From positions 1,922,001-1,986,000 of the forward strand of contig NZ_CP068983.1 of assembly GCF_016801025.1 (NCBI RefSeq): a stretch of 64,000 bases of DNA, given 5' to 3'. The DNA comes from Paradevosia shaoguanensis (GTDB lineage: Bacteria > Pseudomonadota > Alphaproteobacteria > Rhizobiales > Devosiaceae). Position 1 is the stretch's first letter, and each line of letters opens with the position of its first letter. The notes beneath the pieces are model-generated. The model saw nothing but the letters and a program-made list of their open reading frames with translations, was not told where the DNA came from and ran no database searches. The position numbers and the translations under genes are program-made. Positions 55,430 through 64,000 of the stretch are shown here, one piece after another.

Positions 55430-55893
55430 CTGTCACCGGAGCGCCTGATGGCGGGACCGGTGAAACGAAACGCTCGAATTATCTACACGCGCGCTCGGCC
55501 CGGCTCCCGGAAGGAACCAAGAAGGAGGAGGCCAAGAATGGTCATGGCGCGCTGATGCATGTCCGAGCGCTTACACCCGCCCGGCAGACGCGACAAGACG
55601 TTTTGCTCGCCGCCGGCCACACTTATCCGCGCCGGTGGCGCCGGCGATACAATCGCAGGACCATGGTTTTCACCGGCTGCCGGCCCCCAGAAACGGAACC
55701 CAATCGAGAATTCATCGAAAAAGCACCGACTTTCATCGCAAAATTCGCGAAAGATCGCCGAAGATTGCCCGAAATTGAGTCAAAATTTAACGATTTGAAC
55801 GACGTGCCCAGGATAAATACCAACCAATATCAATGAATTAACTGGATGCGAGAGCCCAAAAACCCGTCAAAAAAGCCCAAAAAACAAAGTTAT
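55430..55893. other. Gene-poor interval, AT-rich in its right half
   Basis: 464 bp between the DMT transporter and xerC. From about 55690 to 55880 the DNA is AT-richer than its surroundings, and a 144-codon open frame (55405-55836, plus) crosses it without protein-like composition. A strong AAGGAGGAGG precedes a five-codon reading frame at 55537. No gene, repeat or RNA that I can name. Confidence 0.45.
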
Positions 55894-56823
55894 TCACGCT
55901 CGCGGGTGGGCCTTGTGGTAGCTCTCCAGCAGCCGGTCGGTATCGACGGCGGTATAGATCTGGGTGGTCGAAAGCGACGCGTGGCCCAGCAATTCCTGGA
56001 TCGCCCGCAGGTCGCCGCCCTTGCCCAGGAGGTGGGTGGCGAAGGAATGCCGCAGGGCATGGGGCGTCGCCGACGGAGGCAGGCCCAGCGCGCCACGGAG
56101 TTGCACCACCCGCATCTGGATGAGGCGCGGGGAGAGTACCCCGCCCTTGACCCCGCGGAAGAGCGGCTGGCCGGGATCGAGCGCGAAGGGGCAGATGTCC
56201 AGATAGGTGTCGATGGCGCGGCGGACCGCGGCGATCAGCGGCACCATCCGCGTCTTGCCGCCCTTGCCGGTCACCCGCAGCGTCTCGGCATCGAGATCGG
56301 CCCGCGTCAGCGCCAGTGCTTCGGAAATACGCAGCCCCGCGCCATAGCAGAGCGAGAGCACCGCCATGTCGCGCGCCGCCACCCAGGGCTGCTCCTCGAT
56401 CTGTGCGGTGGTGGCGATCGTGCGCTTGGCCTCGATCACGGTCAGCGCCTTGGGGAGCGAGCGGCCGATCTTGGGCGTACGCACGGCGTTGAACGCCTCG
56501 GTCGCCATCACCCCCTCGCGCTCGAGAAAGGCGAAGAAGGACTTGATCGCCGAGAGCGACCGGGCAAGGGAGCGTGAGGTCACGTCATCTTCGCGCCGGC
56601 TCGCCATGAAGGCGCGGATATCGGCGGCCCGCAAATCCTTGAGCGTCTCCAGCTTCACCTTCCCTCCGGCATGCCCGGAGAGGAAATCGAGGAACTGGCC
56701 GACATCGCGCCCATAGGATTGGATGGTCAAAGGCGAAAGCCGCCGCACCACCCCAAGCTCCCGCTCCCAGGCAGCAAGCTGGTTCTGGAGAAAGGCATCG
56801 ACGGTAAAGGCGGTATTGGGCAT
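55894..56823 (-). CDS. xerC: Tyrosine recombinase XerC
   Basis: 309 residues. N-terminal core-binding domain (VDAFLQNQLAAWERELGVVRRLSPLTIQSYGRDVGQFLDFL) and catalytic domain with the Arg of YGAGLRISEALALTR, Lys of TGKGGKTRMVPL, HALRHSFATHLLGKGGDLRAIQELLGHASLSTTQIYTAVD giving His-x-x-Arg, His and the Tyr nucleophile. Resolves chromosome dimers at dif with XerD. Divergent from priA, the usual alphaproteobacterial arrangement. Confidence 0.94.
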   Translation of the reverse strand: MPNTAFTVDAFLQNQLAAWERELGVVRRLSPLTIQSYGRDVGQFLDFLSGHAGGKVKLETLKDLRAADIRAFMASRREDDVTSRSLARSLSAIKSFFAFLEREGVMATEAFNAVRTPKIGRSLPKALTVIEAKRTIATTAQIEEQPWVAARDMAVLSLCYGAGLRISEALALTRADLDAETLRVTGKGGKTRMVPLIAAVRRAIDTYLDICPFALDPGQPLFRGVKGGVLSPRLIQMRVVQLRGALGLPPSATPHALRHSFATHLLGKGGDLRAIQELLGHASLSTTQIYTAVDTDRLLESYHKAHPRA

Positions 56824-56949
56824 GGGCAGAGGGTAGCCCGGAGACCTTAGCAAAATGCTGACTGGCCGCATGCTCCTCTTCTCGTGTGCACAAACCCCTT
56901 GGCGCCCGTTCCCCATTTGTGCTCTAGGCTCTACCCTGGCCTCGTGGAT

Positions 56950-59124
56950 ATGCAATTGGAAGATTCCCCCGACATCGTCGCCGTCATGGTCTCCGTTTCC
57001 GTCGAGGGACCCTATTCCTACCGTGTGCCGGCGGGGATGACGGTGACGCGCGGCTCGATCGTGGCGGTGCCGCTGGTCGGGCGGCTGACGCTCGGGGTGG
57101 TCTGGGGGCAGCCCAAGGATAATTTTGCCCATAATCGCCTCAAGGACATTGCCCGGGTCTACGATGTCCCGCCGCTCTCCGAAGAATTGCTGCGCCTTGT
57201 CGACTGGGTCTCCCGCTATACGCTGGCGGCGCCCGGCGCGGTGCTGCGGGCCGTGCTGCGCTCGACCGAGGCATTGGAGCCCGAGCGGCCCATCACCGCC
57301 TTCCGCAAGACCGGGTACGAGCCCGAGCGCATGACCGACGCGCGGTTGCGCGTCATGGATGTCGTCGCCGATGGCCTTGCCTGGGCCAAGGCCGCCATTG
57401 TCGGCGCTTCGGGCGTTTCGCCCTCGGTCGTCGAGGGGCTCGAAAAGGTCGGGGCACTGGAGCGGATCGAGATGCCGCCCCCGCCCATTGCCCTGCCGCC
57501 CGATCCGGATGCGGCGCGGCCGAAGCTGAGCGCCGAGCAGCAGGCGGCGATGGACCAGATCCGCAGTCTCGATCCCCACAAGTTCGGCGTGGCCCTGCTC
57601 GATGGCGTCACGGGCGGCGGCAAGACCGAGGTGTTTTTCGAGGCGGTGGCCGATACGCTCGAAGCCGGGCGGCAGGCGCTGATCCTGCTGCCGGAAATCG
57701 CGCTGACGCACACCTTCCTCGAACGCTTCACCCGGCGCTTCGGCACGCGACCGGCCGAGTGGCATTCGGACATGACCCCGGTGCAGCGCGCCCGCACCTG
57801 GCGCGGCGTGCTCACCGGCCAGGTGCGCGCCGTGGTCGGCGCACGCTCCGCTCTGTTCCTGCCGTTCCACGAGCTGGGCATGATCGTGCTCGACGAAGAG
57901 CATGACGGCGCCTTCAAGCAGTCCGATGGGGTCAATTACCACGCCCGCGACATGGCGGTGGTGCGCGGCTCGCTCTCGCAGGCGCGCGTGATCCTCTCCT
58001 CAGCCACGCCCTCGGTCGAATCGCGCAACAATGCCGATACCGGCAAGTACCTGCATGTGAAGCTCGAGAGCCGGTTCGCCGCCGCGCAGCTCCCCGATAT
58101 CACCGCGCTCGACATGCGCGAGGAGGGCCCCGAAAAGGGTTCGTGGATCGCCCCGCGCCTCGCCCGCGAAATCTTCGCCACGCTCGATCGGGGGGAGCAG
58201 GCGCTGCTGTTCCTCAACCGGCGCGGCTATGCCCCGCTCACCCTCTGCCGCGCCTGCGGGCATCAGTATCAGTGTCCCGATTGCTCGGCCTGGCTGGTGG
58301 AGCACCGCTTCCGCGGCGTCCTCATGTGCCACCATTGCGGGCATGAGCAGAAGGTGCCCAAGGCCTGCGGCGAATGCGGCTCGGTGGATTCCCTGGTGCC
58401 GATCGGCCCGGGCATCGAGCGCGTGGCAGAGGAAGCGGCTGCGCGCTTCCCCGATGCGCGGCGGGTCATTCTCTCCTCGGACATGGGTTCGAACGCGCAA
58501 TTGCGCGATCGCTTCACGGAGATCGAGAAGGGCGAATACGACCTCGTCATCGGCACCCAGCTTGTCGCCAAGGGCCACCATTTCGAAAAGCTGACGCTGG
58601 TCGGGGTGCTCGATGCCGATCTCGGTCTTGCCCATGGCGATCCCCGCGCCGCCGAGAAGACGTTTCAGATCCTGACCCAGGTCACGGGCCGCGCCGGTCG
58701 CGCCTCGCGCGCGGGCAAGGCGTTCCTCCAGACCTACCATCCCTCCCATCCGGTGATGGAGGCGATGGTCAAGTCCGATCGCGAGGCGTTCTACCAGCAC
58801 GAGCTCAAGGTTCGCCGCGACGGGCAATTGCCGCCGTTCGGGCGGCTGGCGGCCCTCATCGTCTCGGCCAACGAGCATGACGACGCCTTCAACTTCGCCA
58901 AGCGGCTCCTCGCTGCCGCGCCCATGGCCGAGGACGTTCGCCTCTTCGGTCCGGCCGATGCGCCGGTGGCCATGGTGCGCGGTCGCCATCGCGTCAGGCT
59001 CCTCGCCCAGAGCGGCAAGGATTTCGATCTTTCCGGCTATGTCCGCTTCTGGCTCACCAATGCCGAGCGAGCGACCGGGAATCTGCGGGTTCAGGTCGAT
59101 ATCGACCCCCAGAGTTTTTTCTGA
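56950..59124 (+). CDS. priA: Primosomal protein N' (replication restart helicase PriA)
   Basis: 724 residues from MQLEDSPDIVAVMVSVSVEGPYSYRVP. DEAD-like helicase: Walker A LLDGVTGGGKTEVF, Walker B LGMIVLDEEHDGAFKQ, SATPSVES, and the Zn-binding cysteines of LTLCRACGHQYQCPDCSAWLVEHRFRGVLMCHHCGHEQKVPKACGECGS. Reloads DnaB at stalled forks. Start is uncertain among GTG 56944, ATG 56950 and an ATG at 56884; the family N-terminus favours the shorter. Confidence 0.94.
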   Translation: MQLEDSPDIVAVMVSVSVEGPYSYRVPAGMTVTRGSIVAVPLVGRLTLGVVWGQPKDNFAHNRLKDIARVYDVPPLSEELLRLVDWVSRYTLAAPGAVLRAVLRSTEALEPERPITAFRKTGYEPERMTDARLRVMDVVADGLAWAKAAIVGASGVSPSVVEGLEKVGALERIEMPPPPIALPPDPDAARPKLSAEQQAAMDQIRSLDPHKFGVALLDGVTGGGKTEVFFEAVADTLEAGRQALILLPEIALTHTFLERFTRRFGTRPAEWHSDMTPVQRARTWRGVLTGQVRAVVGARSALFLPFHELGMIVLDEEHDGAFKQSDGVNYHARDMAVVRGSLSQARVILSSATPSVESRNNADTGKYLHVKLESRFAAAQLPDITALDMREEGPEKGSWIAPRLAREIFATLDRGEQALLFLNRRGYAPLTLCRACGHQYQCPDCSAWLVEHRFRGVLMCHHCGHEQKVPKACGECGSVDSLVPIGPGIERVAEEAAARFPDARRVILSSDMGSNAQLRDRFTEIEKGEYDLVIGTQLVAKGHHFEKLTLVGVLDADLGLAHGDPRAAEKTFQILTQVTGRAGRASRAGKAFLQTYHPSHPVMEAMVKSDREAFYQHELKVRRDGQLPPFGRLAALIVSANEHDDAFNFAKRLLAAAPMAEDVRLFGPADAPVAMVRGRHRVRLLAQSGKDFDLSGYVRFWLTNAERATGNLRVQVDIDPQSFF

Positions 59125-59396
59125 GCGCACCGGTCGCGAAAAGCCGATTCCGGAAGGCCGCGCATGGCCTTGGCCAAAGCCTTGTGCGCTGCGACAATTG
59201 ACGGCGTCGGAATCCGGTCGGCGAGCCTTGCGCGGGGCTTAATCCTTGTGTTAGAGGGGGCGCGAATTTCAAGGGGCTCGCGGGTAGCCCTGTCCAACGA
59301 CACGTCCAAGCGTCACGACCGCCCGGTTCGATTTATTGAACTCCGCGTGGTTCGCGCGTGGAAAGGTTGGGGCGAAAACAAGAGGGTGATGCGAGT

Positions 59397-59957
59397 TTGA
59401 GCGCGCAGAATTCGGTACTTGTGCACATTGCGAGGCCTTACGCCTCGGCGCTTTTTGATCTCGCGAGCAGCGAAGGCAGTGTTCCTGCCGTAGAAGCCGG
59501 GCTCGACTCCGTCTCCAAGCTTATCGGCGAGAGCCAGGACTTCCAGCGGTTCCTCCGCTCGCCGGTGATCACCACCGACGTGAAGGCCGCCGCTCTCGAC
59601 GAGCTGCTCAAGAAGGTCTCGGTCGACAAGACCGTCGCCAACACGCTGCGCGTGGTGGCTCGCAACGGTCGCCTCTTCGCCGTTCCGGCGATCATCGCCG
59701 AGTTCAAGGCGCAGGCCGCCAAGGCGCGCGGCGAAGTGTCGGCTGAAGTGACGTCCGCTTCCGCCCTCACCAAGGACCAGCTGGCAAGCCTGGCCGAGAC
59801 GCTCAAGGGCAAGCTCGGCAAGACCGTCACGCTCACCGAATTTGTCGATCCGTCTCTGATCGGCGGCCTTGTGGTCAAGGTCGGCTCGCAGATGATCGAT
59901 TCTTCTCTCAAAACCAAATTGACTGCGATGAAGATCGCCATGAAAGAGGTCGGGTAA
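59397..59957 (+). CDS. atpH: ATP synthase F1 subunit delta
   Basis: 186 residues from a TTG start ([28 protein letters not shown]) with AGAGGGTG before it. Peripheral-stalk subunit linking F1 to subunits b. The [11 protein letters not shown] opening, [24 protein letters not shown] and the ending [28 protein letters not shown] are family hallmarks. Its TAA overlaps the atpA ATG by one base (TAATG). Confidence 0.94.
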   Translation: MSAQNSVLVHIARPYASALFDLASSEGSVPAVEAGLDSVSKLIGESQDFQRFLRSPVITTDVKAAALDELLKKVSVDKTVANTLRVVARNGRLFAVPAIIAEFKAQAAKARGEVSAEVTSASALTKDQLASLAETLKGKLGKTVTLTEFVDPSLIGGLVVKVGSQMIDSSLKTKLTAMKIAMKEVG

Positions 59958-61492
59958 TGGATATCAAGGCCGCGGAAGTTTCCGCCATCCTCAAGGACCA
60001 GATCAAGAATTTCGGCCAGGAAGCTGAAGTCTCCGAAGTCGGTCAGGTTCTGTCGGTCGGCGACGGCATTGCCCGCGTCTATGGCCTCGACAACGTGCAG
60101 GCCGGTGAGCTCGTCGAGTTCCCGGGCGGCATCAAGGGCATGGCGCTCAACCTCGAAACCGACAATGTCGGCGTCGTGATCTTCGGCTCTGACCGGGCCA
60201 TCAAGGAAGGCGACACCGTCAAGCGTACCGGCTCGATCGTGGATACCCCGGTCGGCAAGGGCCTGCTCGGCCGCGTTGTCGATGGTCTGGGCAATCCGAT
60301 CGACGGCAAGGGCCCGATCGTTCACACCGAGCGTCGCCGCGTCGACGTCAAGGCTCCGGGCATCCTGCCGCGCAAGTCCGTGCACGAGCCGATGTCGACG
60401 GGCCTCAAGGCCATTGACGCCCTGATCCCGATCGGCCGTGGCCAGCGCGAGCTCATCATCGGTGACCGCCAGACCGGCAAGACCGCCGTGATCCTGGACA
60501 CCTTCCTCAATCAGAAGCCGGCGCACGTCGCCAACGCTTCCGAGACGGAAAAGCTCTACTGCATCTACGTCGCTATCGGCCAGAAGCGTTCGACCGTCGC
60601 CCAGTTCGTGCGTCAGCTCGAAGAAGCCGGCGCCATGGAATATTCCGTGGTCGTGGCTGCTACCGCTTCGGACCCGGCTCCGCTCCAGTACATCGCGCCC
60701 TTCACCGGCTGCGCCATCGGCGAGTGGTTCCGTGACAATGGCATGCACGCCGTTATCGCCTATGACGATCTGACCAAGCAGGCCGTTGCCTACCGCCAGA
60801 TGTCCCTGCTGCTCCGTCGTCCGCCGGGCCGCGAAGCTTACCCGGGCGACGTGTTCTACCTGCACTCCCGTCTCCTCGAGCGCGCTGCAAAGCTCAACGA
60901 AGAGCATGGTTCGGGCTCGCTGACCGCTCTGCCGGTTATCGAAACCCAGGCCAACGACGTGTCGGCCTACATTCCGACCAACGTGATCTCGATCACCGAC
61001 GGCCAGATCTTCCTTGAGACCAACCTCTTCTTCCAGGGTATCCGTCCGGCCGTGAACGTCGGTATCTCGGTTTCCCGCGTGGGCTCCTCGGCCCAGGTCA
61101 AGGCGATGAAGCAGGTTGCCGGCTCGATCAAGGGCGAGCTTTCGCAGTACCGTGAAATGGCCGCCTTCGCCCAGTTCGGTTCGGACCTCGACGCTGCCAC
61201 GCAGCGCCTCCTGAACCGTGGTGCGCGTCTGACCGAACTCTTGAAGCAGCCGCAGTTCTCCCCGCTCAAGACCGAAGAAGAAGTCGCGGTCATCTTCGCG
61301 GGCGTGAACGGCTACCTCGACGACCTTCCGGTCAACAAGGTGGGCGATTTCGAAAAGACGGTCCTGTCGACCCTGCGCTCCAAGCATGCCGACCTCCTGG
61401 GCGCGATCGCCAAGGACAAGGCGCTGAGCGACGACCTGCGCGCCCAGCTCAAGGCCGCGCTCGACGCGATCAAGAAGACCTACGTCGCCTAA
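59957..61492 (+). CDS. atpA: ATP synthase F1 subunit alpha
   Basis: 511 residues. Nucleotide site [23 protein letters not shown], then [18 protein letters not shown] and [47 protein letters not shown], plus [29 protein letters not shown]. Forms the non-catalytic alpha3 part of the alpha3beta3 head. One-base overlap with atpH. Confidence 0.98.
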   Translation: MDIKAAEVSAILKDQIKNFGQEAEVSEVGQVLSVGDGIARVYGLDNVQAGELVEFPGGIKGMALNLETDNVGVVIFGSDRAIKEGDTVKRTGSIVDTPVGKGLLGRVVDGLGNPIDGKGPIVHTERRRVDVKAPGILPRKSVHEPMSTGLKAIDALIPIGRGQRELIIGDRQTGKTAVILDTFLNQKPAHVANASETEKLYCIYVAIGQKRSTVAQFVRQLEEAGAMEYSVVVAATASDPAPLQYIAPFTGCAIGEWFRDNGMHAVIAYDDLTKQAVAYRQMSLLLRRPPGREAYPGDVFYLHSRLLERAAKLNEEHGSGSLTALPVIETQANDVSAYIPTNVISITDGQIFLETNLFFQGIRPAVNVGISVSRVGSSAQVKAMKQVAGSIKGELSQYREMAAFAQFGSDLDAATQRLLNRGARLTELLKQPQFSPLKTEEEVAVIFAGVNGYLDDLPVNKVGDFEKTVLSTLRSKHADLLGAIAKDKALSDDLRAQLKAALDAIKKTYVA

Positions 61493-61527
61493 GACCGACA
61501 GCGGCCCAATAAGGAGAGCCTTGGCTT

Positions 61528-62403
61528 ATGCCTTCGCTAAAGGACCTTAAGAACCGGATCACCTCGGTCAAGTCGACCCAGAAGATCACCAAGGCCATGC
61601 AGATGGTCGCGGCGGCCAAGCTCCGTCGCGCCCAGGAAACTGCAGAGGCTGCGCGTCCCTATGCCGAGCGCATGAGCAAGGTTCTGGCCGGCCTCGGCGC
61701 TGCCTATGAAGGCCGCGCCGGCGCCCCGATCCTACTGGCCGGCACGGGCAAGGACCAGGTGCACCTCCTGGTGGTTGCCACCGGCGAGCGTGGCCTGGCC
61801 GGTGCCTTCAACTCGGCAATCGCGCGCCTCGCCCGCGACCACGCCCAGCAGCTCCTTGCCCAGGGCAAGACGGTCAAGATCCTGACCGTCGGCCGCAAGG
61901 GCCAGGATATCCTCAAGCGCCAGTTCGCCGCCAATATCGTCGAGTACATCACGCTGCGCGACGTCAAGCAGGTCGGCTTCTCGAACGCCCAGGCGATCGG
62001 GGACAAGGTGCTCTCGATGTTCGCCGCCGGCGAATTCGACGTGGCGACCCTCTACTATTCCAAGTTCGCCTCGGTGATTGCGCAGATCCCGACTGCCCAG
62101 CAGCTCATCCCGGCCAAGTTCGAGGCGACCGAGGCCGATGCCTCCGCGCTCTCCTACGAATACGAGCCAAGCGAAGAAGCGATCCTCAACGATCTCCTGC
62201 CGCGCAATATCTCCATGCAGATCTATCGCGCGCTGCTCGAGAACGGGGCTTCCTTCTACGGCGCCCAGATGAGCGCCATGGACAACGCGACCCGCAATGC
62301 CGGCGAGATGATCCGGAAGCTCCAGCTTTCCTACAATCGTCAGCGCCAGGCGCAGATCACCAAAGAACTCATCGAAATCATTTCGGGCGCGGAAGCGCTC
62401 TAA
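61528..62403 (+). CDS. atpG: ATP synthase F1 subunit gamma
   Basis: 291 residues. Rotor shaft subunit: the N-terminal coiled coil [37 protein letters not shown], then [20 protein letters not shown], and the C-terminal [55 protein letters not shown] ribosome site. 35 bp after atpA. Confidence 0.97.
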   Translation: MPSLKDLKNRITSVKSTQKITKAMQMVAAAKLRRAQETAEAARPYAERMSKVLAGLGAAYEGRAGAPILLAGTGKDQVHLLVVATGERGLAGAFNSAIARLARDHAQQLLAQGKTVKILTVGRKGQDILKRQFAANIVEYITLRDVKQVGFSNAQAIGDKVLSMFAAGEFDVATLYYSKFASVIAQIPTAQQLIPAKFEATEADASALSYEYEPSEEAILNDLLPRNISMQIYRALLENGASFYGAQMSAMDNATRNAGEMIRKLQLSYNRQRQAQITKELIEIISGAEAL

Positions 62404-63864
<1,461 letters not shown>

Positions 63865-63944
63865 GCTTCGCTTCGCAAAGAACTCGGAGGGTCCGGCAGC
63901 GCCGGGCCTTCCTTCGACCGCCCGCCGCTTTGGGGAAATAGGTT

Positions 63945-64000
63945 ATGGCCGAAGGCATCCACATCGAAATCGTCTCGCCCGAAAAGCTGATCCTGGCCGA
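63945..64000 (+). CDS. atpC: ATP synthase F1 subunit epsilon, 5' end (cut by window end)
   Basis: Only the first 18 codons are visible, MAEGIHIEIVSPEKLILA, matching the start of the epsilon beta-sandwich and the expected operon position after atpD. The 80-bp gap before it contains no other feature. Confidence 0.9.
   Translation, partial: MAEGIHIEIVSPEKLILA

Noticed and set aside
55405-55836. 144-codon plus-strand frame as a gene
   Set aside because: No ribosome site, no recognisable fold, overlaps the start of the DMT gene; base composition changes across it.
55620-55910. AT-rich stretch with TTATCCGCG/TTATTCACG as a replication origin
   Set aside because: Only two poor DnaA-box-like words, no cluster, and no dnaA, hemE or parAB nearby.

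Overview
The window is GC-rich chromosomal DNA from an alphaproteobacterium, most likely of the order Hyphomicrobiales. Pointers are the alphaproteobacterial LexA box (GAAC-N7-GAAC) before an imuA-imuB-dnaE2 mutasome, the xerC/priA/atpHAGDC order with a TTG-started atpH, the hemC-hemD-mic60-hemY operon, the DUF1674/htpX/rsmB/heparinase/purH block, a very large NAD-glutamate dehydrogenase, and a K+-independent H+-pyrophosphatase beside a soluble one. A Devosia-like genus is a guess; no rRNA is present to settle it.

Layout. 1-3.3 kb: SOS mutasome on the minus strand. 3.4-6.2 kb: TerB-like protein, a MarR regulator with two perfect operators, and a MerR/P-loop fusion. 6.2-7.4 kb: IS110 copy 1 inside a REP-like palindrome. 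7.5-11.6 kb: ppa, then a chloramphenicol phosphotransferase-like gene broken by an IS1380-family element plus a TniB-like ATPase remnant. 11.6-20.9 kb: SMP-30, APH-type kinase, hppA, small membrane and secreted proteins, three tandem paralogues of an unknown small protein, and leuC. 21.1-25.8 kb: NAD-GDH. 25.8-27.2 kb: IS110 copy 2 in another REP-like palindrome. 27.3-31.8 kb: tRNA-Thr and the haem/Mic60 operon. 31.8-35.9 kb: tsaD-gpsA and small genes, then vapBC. 36-41.7 kb: htpX, rsmB, heparinase-like, purH. 42-51 kb: TIM-barrel protein, M20 peptidase, and a LacI-controlled sugar ABC importer with a GH127 glycosidase. 51-55.4 kb: FeeM-like acyltransferase, GGDEF-EAL protein, DMT transporter. 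55.9-64 kb: xerC, priA and the ATP synthase F1 operon, with atpC cut by the window end.

The most striking system is the IS110 pair. Each copy has a 5' non-coding region with the organisation of a bridge RNA: one loop whose two guides match the flanking target, and a second loop whose two guides match the element's own right and left ends. The two copies sit at the same point in two different REP-like palindromes, and the right-target guide differs between the copies exactly as the flanking DNA differs (AGAGCCGG with CCGGCTCT; GACCCGG with CCGGGTC). An unoccupied palindrome at 41857-41943 carries a perfect copy-1 right target. Both recombinase genes are frameshifted, so these copies would need a recombinase in trans.

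Other local circuits read directly from the DNA are a two-site LacI palindrome pair before the GH127 sugar operon, a 10-bp-arm inverted repeat before vapB, and paired GTCAAG-N3-CTTGAC operators at the marR gene, one lying inside its first codons.
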